Of a DNA stretch of 64,000 nt, positions 1 through 11,090 are shown piece by piece; position 1 is the stretch's first letter, and the number at the start of each line of letters is the position of its first letter. Made by a program: the position numbers and the translations under genes. Origin of the DNA: Polytrichum commune. Taxonomy: Eukaryota > Streptophyta > Polytrichopsida > Polytrichales > Polytrichaceae. Location of the stretch: NCBI GenBank assembly GCA_950295325.1, contig OX485803.1, forward strand, positions 56,745,554 to 56,809,553. Direction: 5' to 3'. The notes beneath the pieces are model-generated. The model searched no databases, was not told where the DNA came from, and saw nothing but the letters and a program-made list of their open reading frames with translations.

Positions 1-284
1 CCTTAATATCAGGTGTCCATAATATGTCCCAAAATGAACTAGGTGCATGTACCTAAGTTGCACACTAAAATTTCTATCACAGTAACAATTGCTCTTCGTA
101 GAAATCCACATCACATATGAGGGTATTTGTGTTAGACCCTCATCCACATATTACACTCACAGAAGGTACTAAGCCCATAAAAACAGGTGCATTAATGCAT
201 GTTCCCATGAGTTTATTTGTGTCAAAAAAAACATCTTTAATATCTTGATTGATCTCATTTCATTCTAAAGACCCCAACATTTAC

Positions 285-1361
285 CTGTTCTGGAGATTTT
301 GGCCATGGTTGCGTCTGTTCCAACAACTTTTCACTCTCTCGATGCTGCCCCCACTTCCGAATATTCTTCACCAACTGCAAAATTACTCGAGTTACACAAA
401 ATCTGACAATGTGCCTGAAACCTTAGTGCCCATACGTTAACCTAAACCCATAACTGGACACCGTACAGTAGTGGCTTAGCTCCCAATCATCACTAGCCAC
501 ACAATGACGATAAATTCAATCAATTCCCTACCCAATTTACCACAATATATTGATTTTTCCATGCCCTTAGGGATGTGTCAACCCCACTCTCTTGAATCAT
601 TAAACTCACCACTATGTCTTCTTGCTTTGTGAATGTCTTAATGAATAGCACATCGACCTTAATATCTGAAACCTTGATGCCCATACCTGGACAACATACA
701 TCAGTGGCTTAGGTCCCAATCGCCACTAGCCACGCAATGACGATTAATTCACTCAATTCCCTACCCAATTTACCACGAAATGTTAATATTGTCATACCCT
801 TAGGGATGTGTCAACCCCATTCACTTGAAGGAATAAACTCACCTCTATGTCTTTTTGCTTTGTAAATGTCTTCACAAATGCAGCGAGCACATCAACCGGA
901 TGCTTCCCAGGGTCACTCATACAACCCCCTCTCTTCCTATTCACAACATCCACAAAGTCCTTCCATTCACCCTTCTTTCCTTTCACCTTCCGCCATTGTG
1001 CTCCTCTCACAATCTTCACAAGAATCTGCCACGCGCACAAACAAAAAATCAACTACTATATTCAATCAATTCTTCCCGAATTACCCTACATACGTTCTTC
1101 AAAGTCTGGCAACTCCAAACCCTAATCCACACCCACCTTCAAAAAAAATTGCTCCTACAGCAACAGAGCTTAAATGATGAGATTCTAACAGGCTCTACAC
1201 CCTTCTTGTCCATCCGCCTGGAAATTGAGAGGCGTGCAAGGGATCGAGACATGACCTAGGGTTTCACAGCTTTCTACAGATCGACTGCAAATTGGCAGGC
1301 GAGAAAGACTTACATCGTGATCACATTCTTTAAACCCCGTCAAGTGCTTGGATGCGTCCAT
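285..1361 (-). CDS. SDN: SDN-like small RNA degrading nuclease, 5' exons only (partial)
   Basis: Three exons can be built on the minus strand, all phase 0. Exon 1 (1361-1314) encodes MDASKHLTGFKECDHD and ends at a perfect GTAAGT donor. Exon 2 (1025-843) follows a GGCAG acceptor, encodes 61 residues including GEWKDFVDVVNRKRG, MSDPGKH and DVLAAFVKTFTK, and ends at GAG|GTGAGT. Exon 3 (374-285) encodes 30 residues including KWGQHRE and ends SPEQ before GTAAAT. From memory, the N-terminal region of plant SDN proteins has the same order: GWKEF, SDPARRSNDVLVAF, KKKEDL, then SPEQ or PEQRLVRLT. SDNs are 3'-5' exonucleases that degrade short RNAs including microRNAs. The exonuclease (DEDD) domain would lie beyond the left edge, so catalytic residues cannot be checked. 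The ATG follows a CT-rich leader, and the first in-frame upstream codon is TTG. I found no convincing exon 4 in 1-240, so the gene could be decayed. Family assignment is good; functionality is uncertain. Confidence 0.72.
417..885. repeat. tandem duplication of intron plus exon end inside the SDN-like gene
   Basis: A block of about 235-250 bp occurs twice in direct orientation (roughly 417-655 and 669-885). Shared landmarks include CAATTCCCTACCCAATTTAC and AGGGATGTGTCAACCCCA. The duplication carries the 3' end of exon 2. The downstream copy, at 654-610 on the minus strand, still encodes DVLFIKTFTKQEDIV and keeps a GTGAGT donor. The nearest upstream acceptor (TTTCAG) puts it in a frame with a stop, so it is probably an exon relic and not an alternative exon. 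Confidence 0.75.
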
Positions 1362-1572
1362 GGCCAAATTCTGCAGCTAGGAGCGAAGACGGGGTGAGAG
1401 TTTAACAATTCTGCAATGCAAAGTTCGGCGACCGATCGGAGAAGAACAGAGAGGAGACGAACTAGGAGGAAGGGTTTTGAGTTTTGGGTTTTGGGCTTAG
1501 GGCAAGCTCCGCCGAAAAAGTAAAGCTACCAGGGTTACACGGAAAAATCAAAGAGTTATGAAAAAAAATAAC

Positions 1573-2003
1573 TACACTGATTATCCCATTTAGTGAGGGT
1601 GGGCTCATAGTGCGTGTGGGAAATTAGTGAAGGTGATTCTAAATTTCTTTAAATTAGTGCCATCATAATATATAGGGTTTCGGGAGCCAATAATATCAAA
1701 GTGCATGAAACAAAGCTCTCTTTAGTTTCTTTGCGTAAGGAGGTACCTTAGGAGTGAGTGGCTTGGATTGAAAAGAAAAAGAAAAAAGAAAAAGTCTCTT
1801 CGAACTCACCAAAACAAATTATGCACTCTACAAACATCTTAGAGCACGCATTGATTATCTTGAAATGTATGGTAAATGAACATGTGTTCATGAATTTAGT
1901 ATCACTTATTAAAAATTCTAGCCCTCACTAATTTTGAGATTAGGCAAAATAGTGTGTGTTTCGGGAATTAGTATCACACACATTAAATGGGATAATCAAT
2001 GTA
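1573..2003. mobile_element. MITE, family 1 (long variant), in the SDN-like promoter
   Basis: Terminal inverted repeats pair TACACTGATTATCCCATTTA at 1573 with the complement of an almost identical sequence ending at 2003 (22 of 23 matched). The same termini bound the 222-bp elements at 4382, 22176 and 31132, but this interior is different and longer (431 bp). It lies only about 210 bp upstream of the SDN-like ATG. No open frame of note and no clear target duplication are seen. Confidence 0.7.
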
Positions 2004-2370
2004 ACACTAAACATTTGATTTGGTGTGGCCCACACTATGCGACTTCAACATGAACTTATTGTCTTGCAATCACTTAGTGGCACCTAGAGGTGCCACATGA
2101 CACTTGATGTTGTATGACTTGGTGCTATGAGTACCACTTTAATTGGCATGGCATACTATGACAATGTTTAGTGTACCTATAGTGTCTTATCAGGTCATAC
2201 ACTTTGCTTGTTGAACTTGAATATATTTTCATGCCACATCAGGATGAATGTCACATGTGGATGGCATTTAGTGTGAGAGAGTTGCCTACTTTAGTAAACA
2301 TTCGTGGACCTTCCAAATATGCTCATGTCCCCAAACTTGTCGATTTATTGTTTGATGGTAGTCTTGTATA

Positions 2371-3311
2371 CCGTAGGTTCATAGCTGGTTCGACACATGT
2401 TAGCGGAATAATTAATTAAAGTTCAAAAAGTAGGTTAGGCACCTAACAATAGTATATTCATATTTTTGGCAAATTTCTCTTTTAATTTTTAAAATTTGGC
2501 TTAAATTCATTTTTAATTTTCTATTTAAGCTTATATCTTGTACATCTCTCTTGCATTGAATGACAAGTAAGATGTGAGTGAAGAGTTGAGAATGCTCTGT
2601 GCTTTATGCAAGTATAGTGGAGTTGTGATCAACAATGCATACGGGATATGTAAACTTTGAGGTGAAGCACCGAGTTAGACTTCATTTTTATAACACGCAT
2701 AACTTTTGCATAGAGTCTTCAAATGACATAAAATTTGTTGGAGGTGAAAGATTACTTGATTTCTAAACTTTTCTTTGACCAAAAAATTTCCAAAAAGTTG
2801 ATCTTCTATGCACAAATGAGCTCCGAAAAACTGTTATGAACGCATTTTAATTTTTTGATCTTTACAAGGCTGCAATGTTTTGTCCATATCTTTTTCATAA
2901 AGACTTATTTTGACACAAAACTTGTTGGAGGTGGAAGAAGGATTGATTTCTCAACTTTTGTTAGTCGGACAAAATTCTATAAAACTTCATCTTCTATGCT
3001 CAATTGGACTCCAAAAATTTGTGTACAACACATTTGAAAAGCCTCACCTAGAGTCTTGCTACTTCTTAACCCATATTCTTTGTGGACTAATGTAAGTGAG
3101 CTTGATTACAAAAGGAGCACCTTCTCTCTTTCAAAATTCACATATGCTTCCATTGTAAGTAAAACTCTAGTGAGAAGTAAAAAATTCTTATTTTTTGGCA
3201 ATTTTGAAAAATAATTAATTTTATATTCGGCAAAAAATGCCAATAATGTTCCAAAATTTTCGGTATCTATTTTTAGAATTATTTTGTGTCGAACCAACTA
3301 TGAACCTACGG
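2371..3311. mobile_element. 941-bp non-autonomous element with 27-bp TIRs and TA flanks
   Basis: CCGTAGGTTCATAGCTGGTT at 2371 begins a 27-bp terminus that recurs inverted at 3285-3311 with one mismatch. Both ends are flanked by TA (2369-2370 and 3312-3313), the target preference of Tc1/mariner elements. The interior has no transposase frame. It carries two diverged direct copies of a block of about 187 bp (2685-3045), each with TGTTGGAGGTG (2736 and 2923). Class II non-autonomous element is an inference from TIR plus TA; the superfamily is not certain. Confidence 0.6.
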
Positions 3312-3561
3312 TAGTAGAGGTGCCTATTCCCGATTAGGATCCCATTGGCAATTTATAGGGTGCCGGAATTTCGATCATGTTGGAATCGATAATGTCATGA
3401 CACACGTCATGGTTTTGAGTGTTAAAGTGAGGAGGAATGAGCGGATTAAACGAGCGGTTATGGTAGACTCTAGGCATTGGTAATATGCTTGGGCCAACTT
3501 TTGGCTTCAAATGTTCATAGTAATTTCACTTTAAGGAATAAAATTACCAAACAAATAATAT

Positions 3562-4921
3562 CACTTGGCTCGTGTGTGAATTGCGCCTTAGTTCTCTTAG
3601 TCCTCCCCTCAATTGGTCACTATGAATTTATGGTACACCCTTAACGAATGATCCAAAATTAAGGAACATAAGTCATATTGGGCCTCTCTATGTACAAAAA
3701 TGTTCGATTGAGCTACATATATCTTACTTTAATCATTGTGTCATAATTAACACTATCTAATTGACTCATATATTTTGGGTGTACTTTTCAAATATGTTAA
3801 ACACCTTGATGTTATTGAAGAGTTAACTTAAAATTATACGTCATGAGTGCCATTGGATGCGAATATTGACCTGGTATTTTGATCACTAATGTCTCATTTG
3901 AGTGTAATTTCATTGTCCCCATGACATGAGATAATGTATTAAAACAAAATCTTAATGTTATCATTTTTAGGTTTGATGAAGCTCATATAAATTATGTACA
4001 TGATTGTACATCGAGCCCTTGGTCCTTTGAATAGTAAGGCATATCTCACAATATACTTATCAACATGGTATGATGTGGATGCTAATAACATTACTTAGCG
4101 ACATGGGTTCTCAAAATATAACTATGGGATGTTGGGAGTCCAGTCAGAATTTGAGTCTCCTTGTGCAACTTTTCAAGCATCCTATTATTATATTCTAAGG
4201 GCCCACAAAACAAGAGTTGAACATGTGATGTAAGTACATGGGACATGGCCCCTTTGAGAAACAATACAATCCTCCAAAGGTTTTAAGCAATAGGAGCATA
4301 AGATGGAGGACAATGGAAAACGAGGTATCAATAACTTCATTATTATTTTTCTACATAGTTTGTTAACAAACATAAAACTTACTACAATGATTATCCCATT
4401 TAGTGCATTTTACTATTCGGAGTTACACAATGTTATAATTATTTGAGGAAAATGAAATGTTATACCAAGCACAGTCATCTATTTCTATAATGTCCGAACC
4501 ACCTATTGAACTTTTGTTAGTAGAAGTTGAACTCCCAAGTAAGATGTTAAAGCATTGCATAATTCCAAATAATATCATGCACTAGTTGGGATAATCAATG
4601 TAGTTCAAATGTTTAAGATAACCTTCTATGTACAATGCATCTCAAAATTGATCAAGTATTTTGAAGTTTGAAATTGTAGTGTCTAGTTGAGCAAATTGAC
4701 ACATGTAACTCCCAAGATAAAAGTTTGATTAGTTTCTATTCCAAGTTAGGGGCCTAAATTAGTAAGATACACACATGTCAATGCATGCTCATATACAAAT
4801 GGAAGGTTAAAATTATCTTCCTCATTTGATCGGTTTTGTAAATGTATAGCATGATTACTCTCAAATATGTATGTGAGCTAATGTGGGCATCTTATTCAAA
4901 GAACTTTCAGAAGTACTTAAT
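3562..4921. repeat. 1.36-kb dispersed repeat, copy 1
   Basis: Nearly identical to 21355-22715 in the same orientation at an offset of about 17,794 bases; only scattered substitutions and 1-bp indels are visible. Homology starts at CACTTGGCTCGTGTGTGAAT and stops at AGAAGTACTTAAT in both. It contains a family 1 MITE at the equivalent place. There is no coding frame, and the two ends show no inverted repeat, so the class is unknown. A SINE with its target duplication begins three bases past the right edge of this copy. Confidence 0.9.
4382..4603. mobile_element. MITE, family 1 (222 bp)
   Basis: The ends are CTACAATGATTATCCCATTT and its inverted counterpart ending CAATGTAG. A second, inner inverted motif follows (CGGAGTTACACAATGTTATA on the left, GCATTGCATAATTCCAAAT on the right). 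The element forms a foldback and has no coding capacity. Copies: 22176-22397 (within repeat copy 2) and 31132-31354. Confidence 0.8.
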
Positions 4922-4934
4922 TTCTATCTTCCCA

Positions 4935-5303
4935 AGGCACCACATGCCTTGGCTTGGTGGTTAGGGCTCATGGCCCCCAATGAGGAGGTTGTGGGTTCTA
5001 TTCCCCATGCCGGCGTGGTGCTCACCACCTTAGTCCACCCAACTATGGTGGGGGGTCCTTGGACCTTGTTGTATGGGTACCTCAAAGCCCTTTGGGGGGA
5101 TACCATGTCCAGTATCTTCAAGGCACTAGTGGCTAGCTGGAACTAGTATAGTGTGTCACTATAGTGTCCATCCTCGAAAGGGGAGAGTAGTATTGCCCCA
5201 ATGTCCCCTTGTCCAGTGGGCATCGGGTCATTGACATTACGAACGGACACTTTATTCACGCCGGCCCCTTGCAAAAAAGGGACCGGAGTTTCTATCTATC
5301 TAT
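4935..5303 (+). mobile_element. tRNA-derived SINE (Au-SINE-like)
   Basis: An RNA polymerase III A box (TGGCTTGGTGG, 4950-4960) and a B box (GGTTCTATTCC, 4994-5004) have normal tRNA-like spacing. The 3' end is a short TATC-repeat tail (from 5290). The 11-bp sequence CTATCTTCCCA occurs on both flanks (4924-4934 and 5304-5314) and is the target duplication of an LINE-mobilised insertion. Box sequences resemble plant Au SINEs, but the body is longer than I expect for that family, so the family name is tentative. Confidence 0.75.
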
Positions 5304-5420
5304 CTATCTTCCCACATGGGGAAATTTTACACCACCTTATAGTTCTCCAAATCTTGCACACAATCTCTTAAGTGATCAATTATGGACGCATCTACTCTAC
5401 ATGACTCCACTCTTTTGTCT

Positions 5421-5613
5421 AATTAATGTGGGTTACCACTTGGAGTTACATGTTGCTATAACTTTTCATTGGCATAATCATTTTTTTACCAACCAGGTTA
5501 TATCATATTCGTCGGTATGCATGCTAGCTACTTATCTTGCTTAGGTTAATAAATGATATTCCTAATAAAATGTTATAGCAATGCGTAACTCCAAATGGTG
5601 AGCCACACTAATT
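5421..5613. mobile_element. MITE, family 2
   Basis: Inverted ends of about 40 bp: the left reads ATGTGGGTTACCACTTGGAG then TTACATGTTGCTATAAC, and the right complements it (GTTATAGCAATGCGTAACTC onward to GAGCCACACTAAT). The inner motif GGAGTTAC-ATTGCTATAA is shared with family 1, while the outer 20 bp differ. Confidence 0.72.
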
Positions 5614-8600
5614 TGACAAAATTGTGTACCTATCACATGGGCTACCCAAATGTGTGTTGTCGAGAAGAAGTCTATGGGCGATGAAAGCAACTTCTGGCTT
5701 CTGGTGAGGCCACGTTGCCTGTGCTTTCTGGACCGTCGGATTTGACCGATGTAACCCTCCTCCCCTGATCTCCTCCGTTCCTGCCACCACTCATCCACTG
5801 CGTGTGCAGACAGATAGACACTCACTCTCTTCACCTTCCGGATTACGATTTCTTTGCTGATTCTCTTCGCCAGAGGTCAATTTACAAGATAGGTTCATTT
5901 ATCACCGATGTATGATGGCATTCATGCTTGCATGATGAAGGTAGGTAAGTAGTTTCTGAACTCAACTGATCTTTGTCACCGTTTGGTTGTTCTCACTTTT
6001 GCAAAAAATCATGCACAGTATCCCTTCCATTAGAGTTATCCTCTCTAACTCAACTTCACTTTTGGCCGGGAATTGGATGTTTTAAATGGTTTTGTAATCA
6101 AAGGGTCACTACTACTTATATTTATGTCCTCGAGATGGTTTTGGATTAGCACCATCAGTCATCCACGTTTTGCTAGCGATTGTTGGACAACCTTGGATTG
6201 CAGATCTTGCCTTCACGTGGTTGTTCATACGACATAGATGACCATTTGGCAACCCTACTAGGATTTAAGTATGTTTGGAGTTATGCATGAGTTTTGGACA
6301 TTCCAGCCGCCAATATGACGTATATTAGATCACAAAACTACCCAAATATGGTGGTTGGCAAACATGAAACACAAATATTCAAAGTTGTGGTTCTTATGTT
6401 GTTGTTGTTCGATGTTTATGTGCCCATGAGTGTACATCCCTTATCATTTTTGAACATGTAGTTTGTCCATATATACTTAAATGTCAATAGACCCACCATA
6501 GTGCACTCCACAACAATTATCTATTTCCACAACCTACATTGTGAACACTGTTGGTTTATGTACACATAACCCGTGACATATTATAGTAGTGTAAGTAAAA
6601 GGAATGCAAGTTCTAACAATGATTCCGCTAAATGACACTTTGATTTATACTAGAAAACCCAAAAAATGCATAAACTTTGTAATTGTTCAATGCCTTGGTT
6701 GGCATATGCAAATTGCATGCTACATTAAGCCACATCCATGTTTTGATCATTATTGTTACTAACTCGGTCGTTAACATATTGGATCCCAAATGTCTCACAT
6801 TATATACACACCACCTCCAAGTGATGGTGAATGTTTTTTCTTTAGCATTACGTTGGTGGAAGGGTGGGTGCAAACAATCAATTTTTGAATGCTTCTTGAA
6901 TGAAATTGGAGCAACTACCTCAAGTGTACAATCCAAACATGGTAATTTAGGACGATAGATCTAACCGACAAAGTTTAAGACATGCCAATGAAACATACAA
7001 GAGCACAATGACCTCTACTCCCAATACCGGAACCCCTAACAATGTCACGTGGTATTTAAAGAACCAATTATTTACAATGGTGTTAAAGAAAAAGAAAAGA
7101 AAAGAAAAGAAAACGCTAGTTGATATTTTAACTAGTGTAAATATGAGGCCGTTAATCTTATCCTAATCATGGTTGTCCATGATGCAGTATGAGATGTTAT
7201 GCCTTCTCTTCGGAAGGTGGGTTCTAAGTGTAAGTGCCGTACTATAGTTTAGGGTTGTTGCCTGTATTGTCATGGGTAAGGAGGGGGGTGGTAGGTGCTT
7301 GTCAATTGTCTTCTGTTTTGTTTAGGAATAAGTATGTGAGATATTTAATGGTGTTTTGGTCTATGTTATTCACAAGGTTCTTGGTGGTGGATTTTGGGAT
7401 GTTGATTATACTGAGTTTTTTAATGGAATTTTTGTTTATGGCGCCTATGACCCCAACTGTGATGGTTACGAGGGGGTTTACTTTCTAGCCATTGTTTCAG
7501 AGGGTACTTATTAGTGGGTCATATTCAGTGTGTTTGTATTCGATGGTTTGTTTTGGGCATCTATTGTGACAATATGTATTTTCTATGAATTGGAGTGTGT
7601 ATGCGGGGGAGAGGAGTACCGGTGTTTGGAGTGCATCGGAGGACCCAATGTAGGATTGTAGACTCTTGGGGCATGTTATTGTGGGTTTTTACATTGATGA
7701 GGGTGAAAAACATGGTGAAATTGTTAGCTTGGAGTGTTTGGGTGACGAGGTGTATAATTTTGTTGTGTCTGGAGGTTCGAAGGCCTTTTAGGTGTTGGTT
7801 TTCACATGTGGATAGGAGGTGGGGGTATGAGGCAAGCTTATGTATCTCTATCATTATTGGGGCATGGTGTACAATTGGCGTTAGGATAGGTGAAAGGCCA
7901 AAATATGTTTTTCATGTGGTTATCCATATATTGTGCGTATCAAAATTTAAGGTTTGTGTAATTTGTGCGTCCAATAATCACGGGGCTTTCTAGAAATGGT
8001 TGAGTAGTTTGTGGTTAATTTGGTCATTTGATATCCGTTTATTTACATATGGGAATTTTTTTTTGGCAGTGGTAGTTTCACGAGTATGTTGTTCTTTGTT
8101 GATGAATGTGTGCAGGTTGCAAATGGTGCCATTGTTTGTGGCAATCGAGCAGTTGGCTAGCTAGTATGGGGTAGTATGGCTATGTGCATGGGTGGCCCTT
8201 TCTTTGAGCCCTCCCTCGTTTGCTAAGGTGTTTGTTCTTTGTATCTGATGTTTCTTGTGTGGGCCCGGACTTTGTGTATGGAGATTTTGTGTGTGGCCTA
8301 GTATGTTTGGTGTACAATTGTGGCAATGAATGGTTTGTCCAGGTATTGGTGTCATGAGGATGGGTGTCTAATGTGGTTATTGATTAAGAACATGATGTTC
8401 AAATTGTATGTGAAAATATAAAAGTTGAGTTAGGTGGTTTGTATGGTCTTTATGGCAATTAGTACAACGTTGACTTTAGTGTGAAGGATGGGTTGGTAAG
8501 TGGGTTTTTTTTTACATAGAAATGTTGCTATTGGGGCTATAGACCCAAGAACAAGTGATGTTTGCCTTCTACATTTCCTTGGAATTTTTTGGTGCTAAGG

Positions 8601-9780
8601 GGGGGGGGGGATGAAAGAATATATTATAAATGGATTGTTGGGGGGTTGAGTTTGAGAGGGTGAGTGTGTTGATAATCGTCTGGCACGGGTAGCGTGTTTT
8701 GTGTTGAAGGTGGAGCATTAGATTGCTCGTAGTCATAGAAATGTAATACTAGAGGGGATTGTAGAAAGTAGAGCATTAGACTGTTTGTAGTCAATAAAAA
8801 TGTAATGAAAGAGGCATGAGAGACAATAAGATTAAAATAAGGCCACAACGCTTGTCCGAGAGGGATAAGAGCTATTCCATATTGTTTGTATGAATTAAGG
8901 AAAAGAAGAAAAACAATAAAAGGTAAAGCAAGGAGAGCATGAGACCATCTCACTCCAAACATTGTTCATATGCCTTTGTGTATGTGTATATGCTTGTGCA
9001 ATCTCATCTACAATCTTATTGACTTGCAATAGATTATGAGCCCACGCATGCAAGCGAAGTACCTAGAGATTTGATTCCTTTGAGGTTGCGGAGTGGATCT
9101 CAAGGGGTTGGCTACAAGGATAGTCATGGTAATTTATTATGTTCGACTTTATTGCTCTTACTGCTCATTGCTCAATGCTCATTATTCATGTTTTAGCTTC
9201 TATTCTTGCATGAGGCAAGTGGATGTGAGCCTAGATCGAGGGGTTGCAACATATTGATGCTTGGAGGCAGATGCAAGTCGTTACTTTTCAAGTTCGAGTT
9301 GTAGGCGAGTGTGCACACTACAACATGCATTTGGGGGGGGGGGTGGTCAACAATCCATACATTGATAGAAAACACTGAGAGGTTGAGATCGTAAGTCATT
9401 TTCTAGCAATTTTTTGGTTGATATAAGAAGTTGTTGATATATATCAACATTTGGGCATTGTTGGTAGTAGACAAAAATGTTTGACTCGTTTATGTCACAA
9501 TCTATATTTGTTGTAGTGGGTCTCTGTTAGACCTTATTTTTACTAGATGATTCAACTTTCATTGAAGGTTATAATAAGTTACAGTGGAAAGTTATGAACA
9601 AATTTATTACATTTACATATATCAATGAATTGCAAAAGTAAAAATGTCCAGTTAATATTACTGGTGTCACTAGAATAACAAAGTTTTCTTAATCAATTTG
9701 TGGCGTATAATTGAATTACATTACAACATTTGATTGGTATCTAGTGTCACTTCCTACACCCATATCACCTATGACACTAT
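5614..9780. other. gene-free spacer with repeat relics
   Basis: No supported gene. 5640-5960 is relatively GC-rich and unexplained. 6296-6480 is a diverged copy of part of the 54.5-kb and 59.4-kb repeat (shared AATATGGTGGTTGGCAAACA). 7084-7112 is an AAAAG-type simple repeat. About 7200-8360 is strikingly rich in G and T on the plus strand, with several open but unrecognisable frames. Poly-G tracts lie near 8600 and 9335. Confidence 0.6.
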
Positions 9781-9988
9781 ATATTGTATTTAGTGTCACT
9801 TACTATCTAGAATTATACAATGCTATAATTGTCAATTATAAATCTCATTTTTCTATCAACAAAGGTCGAATTGATTGTTTGGACATTATAGAACATTAAC
9901 ACCTTTACTTGTGTGAGAAATTACATTAATAGTAGAAAATATCTAGCAACGTGTAAGTCCGAATAGTAAGTGACACTAAATCCAATAT
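9781..9988. mobile_element. MITE, family 2 variant with TTTAGTGTCACTTACTAT ends
   Basis: The left end ATATTGTATTTAGTGTCACT is matched by an inverted right end ending AAATCCAATAT at 9988. The inner inverted motif (AATTATACAATGCTATAA versus CAACGTGTAAGTCCGAAT) is the family 2 core in degraded form. It sits 12 bp left of another foldback, so the two may be nested or compound. Confidence 0.68.
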
Positions 9989-9999
9989 TTAGTGTAGTG

Positions 10000-10175
10000 T
10001 AGTGTGGGTTATCATATGGAGTTACGCATTGTTACAAAGAGAAATAAAAAAACCTAGAGAATATCATATTTTACCAAGTATTACATGCCATATTCCTCGA
10101 TGTGCACCTTAGCTATTTTGATATTATTTTGATGAAGTCGTAGGAATGTGTAAGTCCAAATGGTAACCCACACTA
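10000..10175. mobile_element. MITE, family 2
   Basis: Left TAGTGTGGGTTATCATATGG then AGTTACGCATTGTTAC; right AATGTGTAAGTCCAAATGG then TAACCCACACTA, the inverted counterpart. About 176 bp, AT-rich, non-coding. Outer ends match the 5421 copy. Confidence 0.72.
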
Positions 10176-10936
10176 ATAGGTGGCACCGGTGTATTTGGAA
10201 TTATGCAATGCTATTACTTTCAAACTAATCGATGAATGGGAGGAGTGATTTAAATGAACAACTTGTATGTGGTTGAGCACTGTATGAAGGCGACTAAATT
10301 CATGATACCTTGGTGGAGTTTCATAGTTGTGTGATAGTGAATTATAGGATCCATGAAGGGAGAGAGACTGTAGACCCCCGGAATAAGAAACTCACCAACA
10401 ATCGGTTGTCATGGACAGTGGTGATTTTTCACAAGGTCCCTAACATGTCCAGGGACATGTTCATTTAAAAAAACATTTCCAGTGGATGGGTTCTTAGAAA
10501 ATAAACTAGTTTTTGGACGTGTCAAATTCATTTTGGATGGGTTCTAAAAATAACAATTCTTTTGATATTTATTTTCAAAAAACAAATGGTACAAATATCA
10601 GTTACATTATGTCATATATGACATGTGAATATAAGCATAATGCAACCAAACCACTAATACCCAATCAAAATATCAATCTTGAAGTGCTTGATTCACCTGC
10701 ATACATTAATTCATCAACCACAAAATTTAGAATGGGGTGGACTGGAAAGATGAGAATCGATAGCAAAAGATAGATAACTGACAAACATTGAAGGCATAAT
10801 TTGTCAAGATCCTATTGTTTCCAAGTGCAACCAATCACATGTCGACATCTTTCGGGTTTTTTCTTCTTCTAATTTTTTACCAACATTGTAAGAGACTTAT
10901 TTACACCTCTTGCGAGACATGTATTTTCATTTCCAA

Positions 10937-11090
10937 ACCGGTTTTGGGACGGGTTGTTTTTTCTTTAACCTTTTCATAGACGGGTTGGTTTAGAAATGAC
11001 CAGTTTTGGGACGGGTTGTTTTTTCTTTAACCTTTCCATGGACGGGTTGGTTTAGAAATGACCGGTTTTGGGACGGGTTGCAATTTTTTT
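10937..11090. repeat. 62-bp minisatellite, about 2.5 copies
   Basis: Units begin ACCGGTTTTGGGACGGGTTG at 10937, 10999 and 11061 and include GACGGGTTGGTTTAGAAATG. The third copy breaks off after the first GACGGGTTG. The short open frames across it are a by-product of the repeat. Confidence 0.85.

Noticed and set aside
610-654. alternative exon of the SDN-like gene
   Set aside because: The only nearby acceptor gives a frame with an internal stop; it is treated as a duplicated relic.
5660-5760. short ATG frame beginning MGDESNFWLL in a GC-richer patch
   Set aside because: It stops after about 23 codons and has no second exon that could be supported.
7595-7993. 132-codon frame on the plus strand
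   Set aside because: It lies in the G+T-rich block; Val/Cys/Trp/Arg-rich chance translation with no homology I can name.
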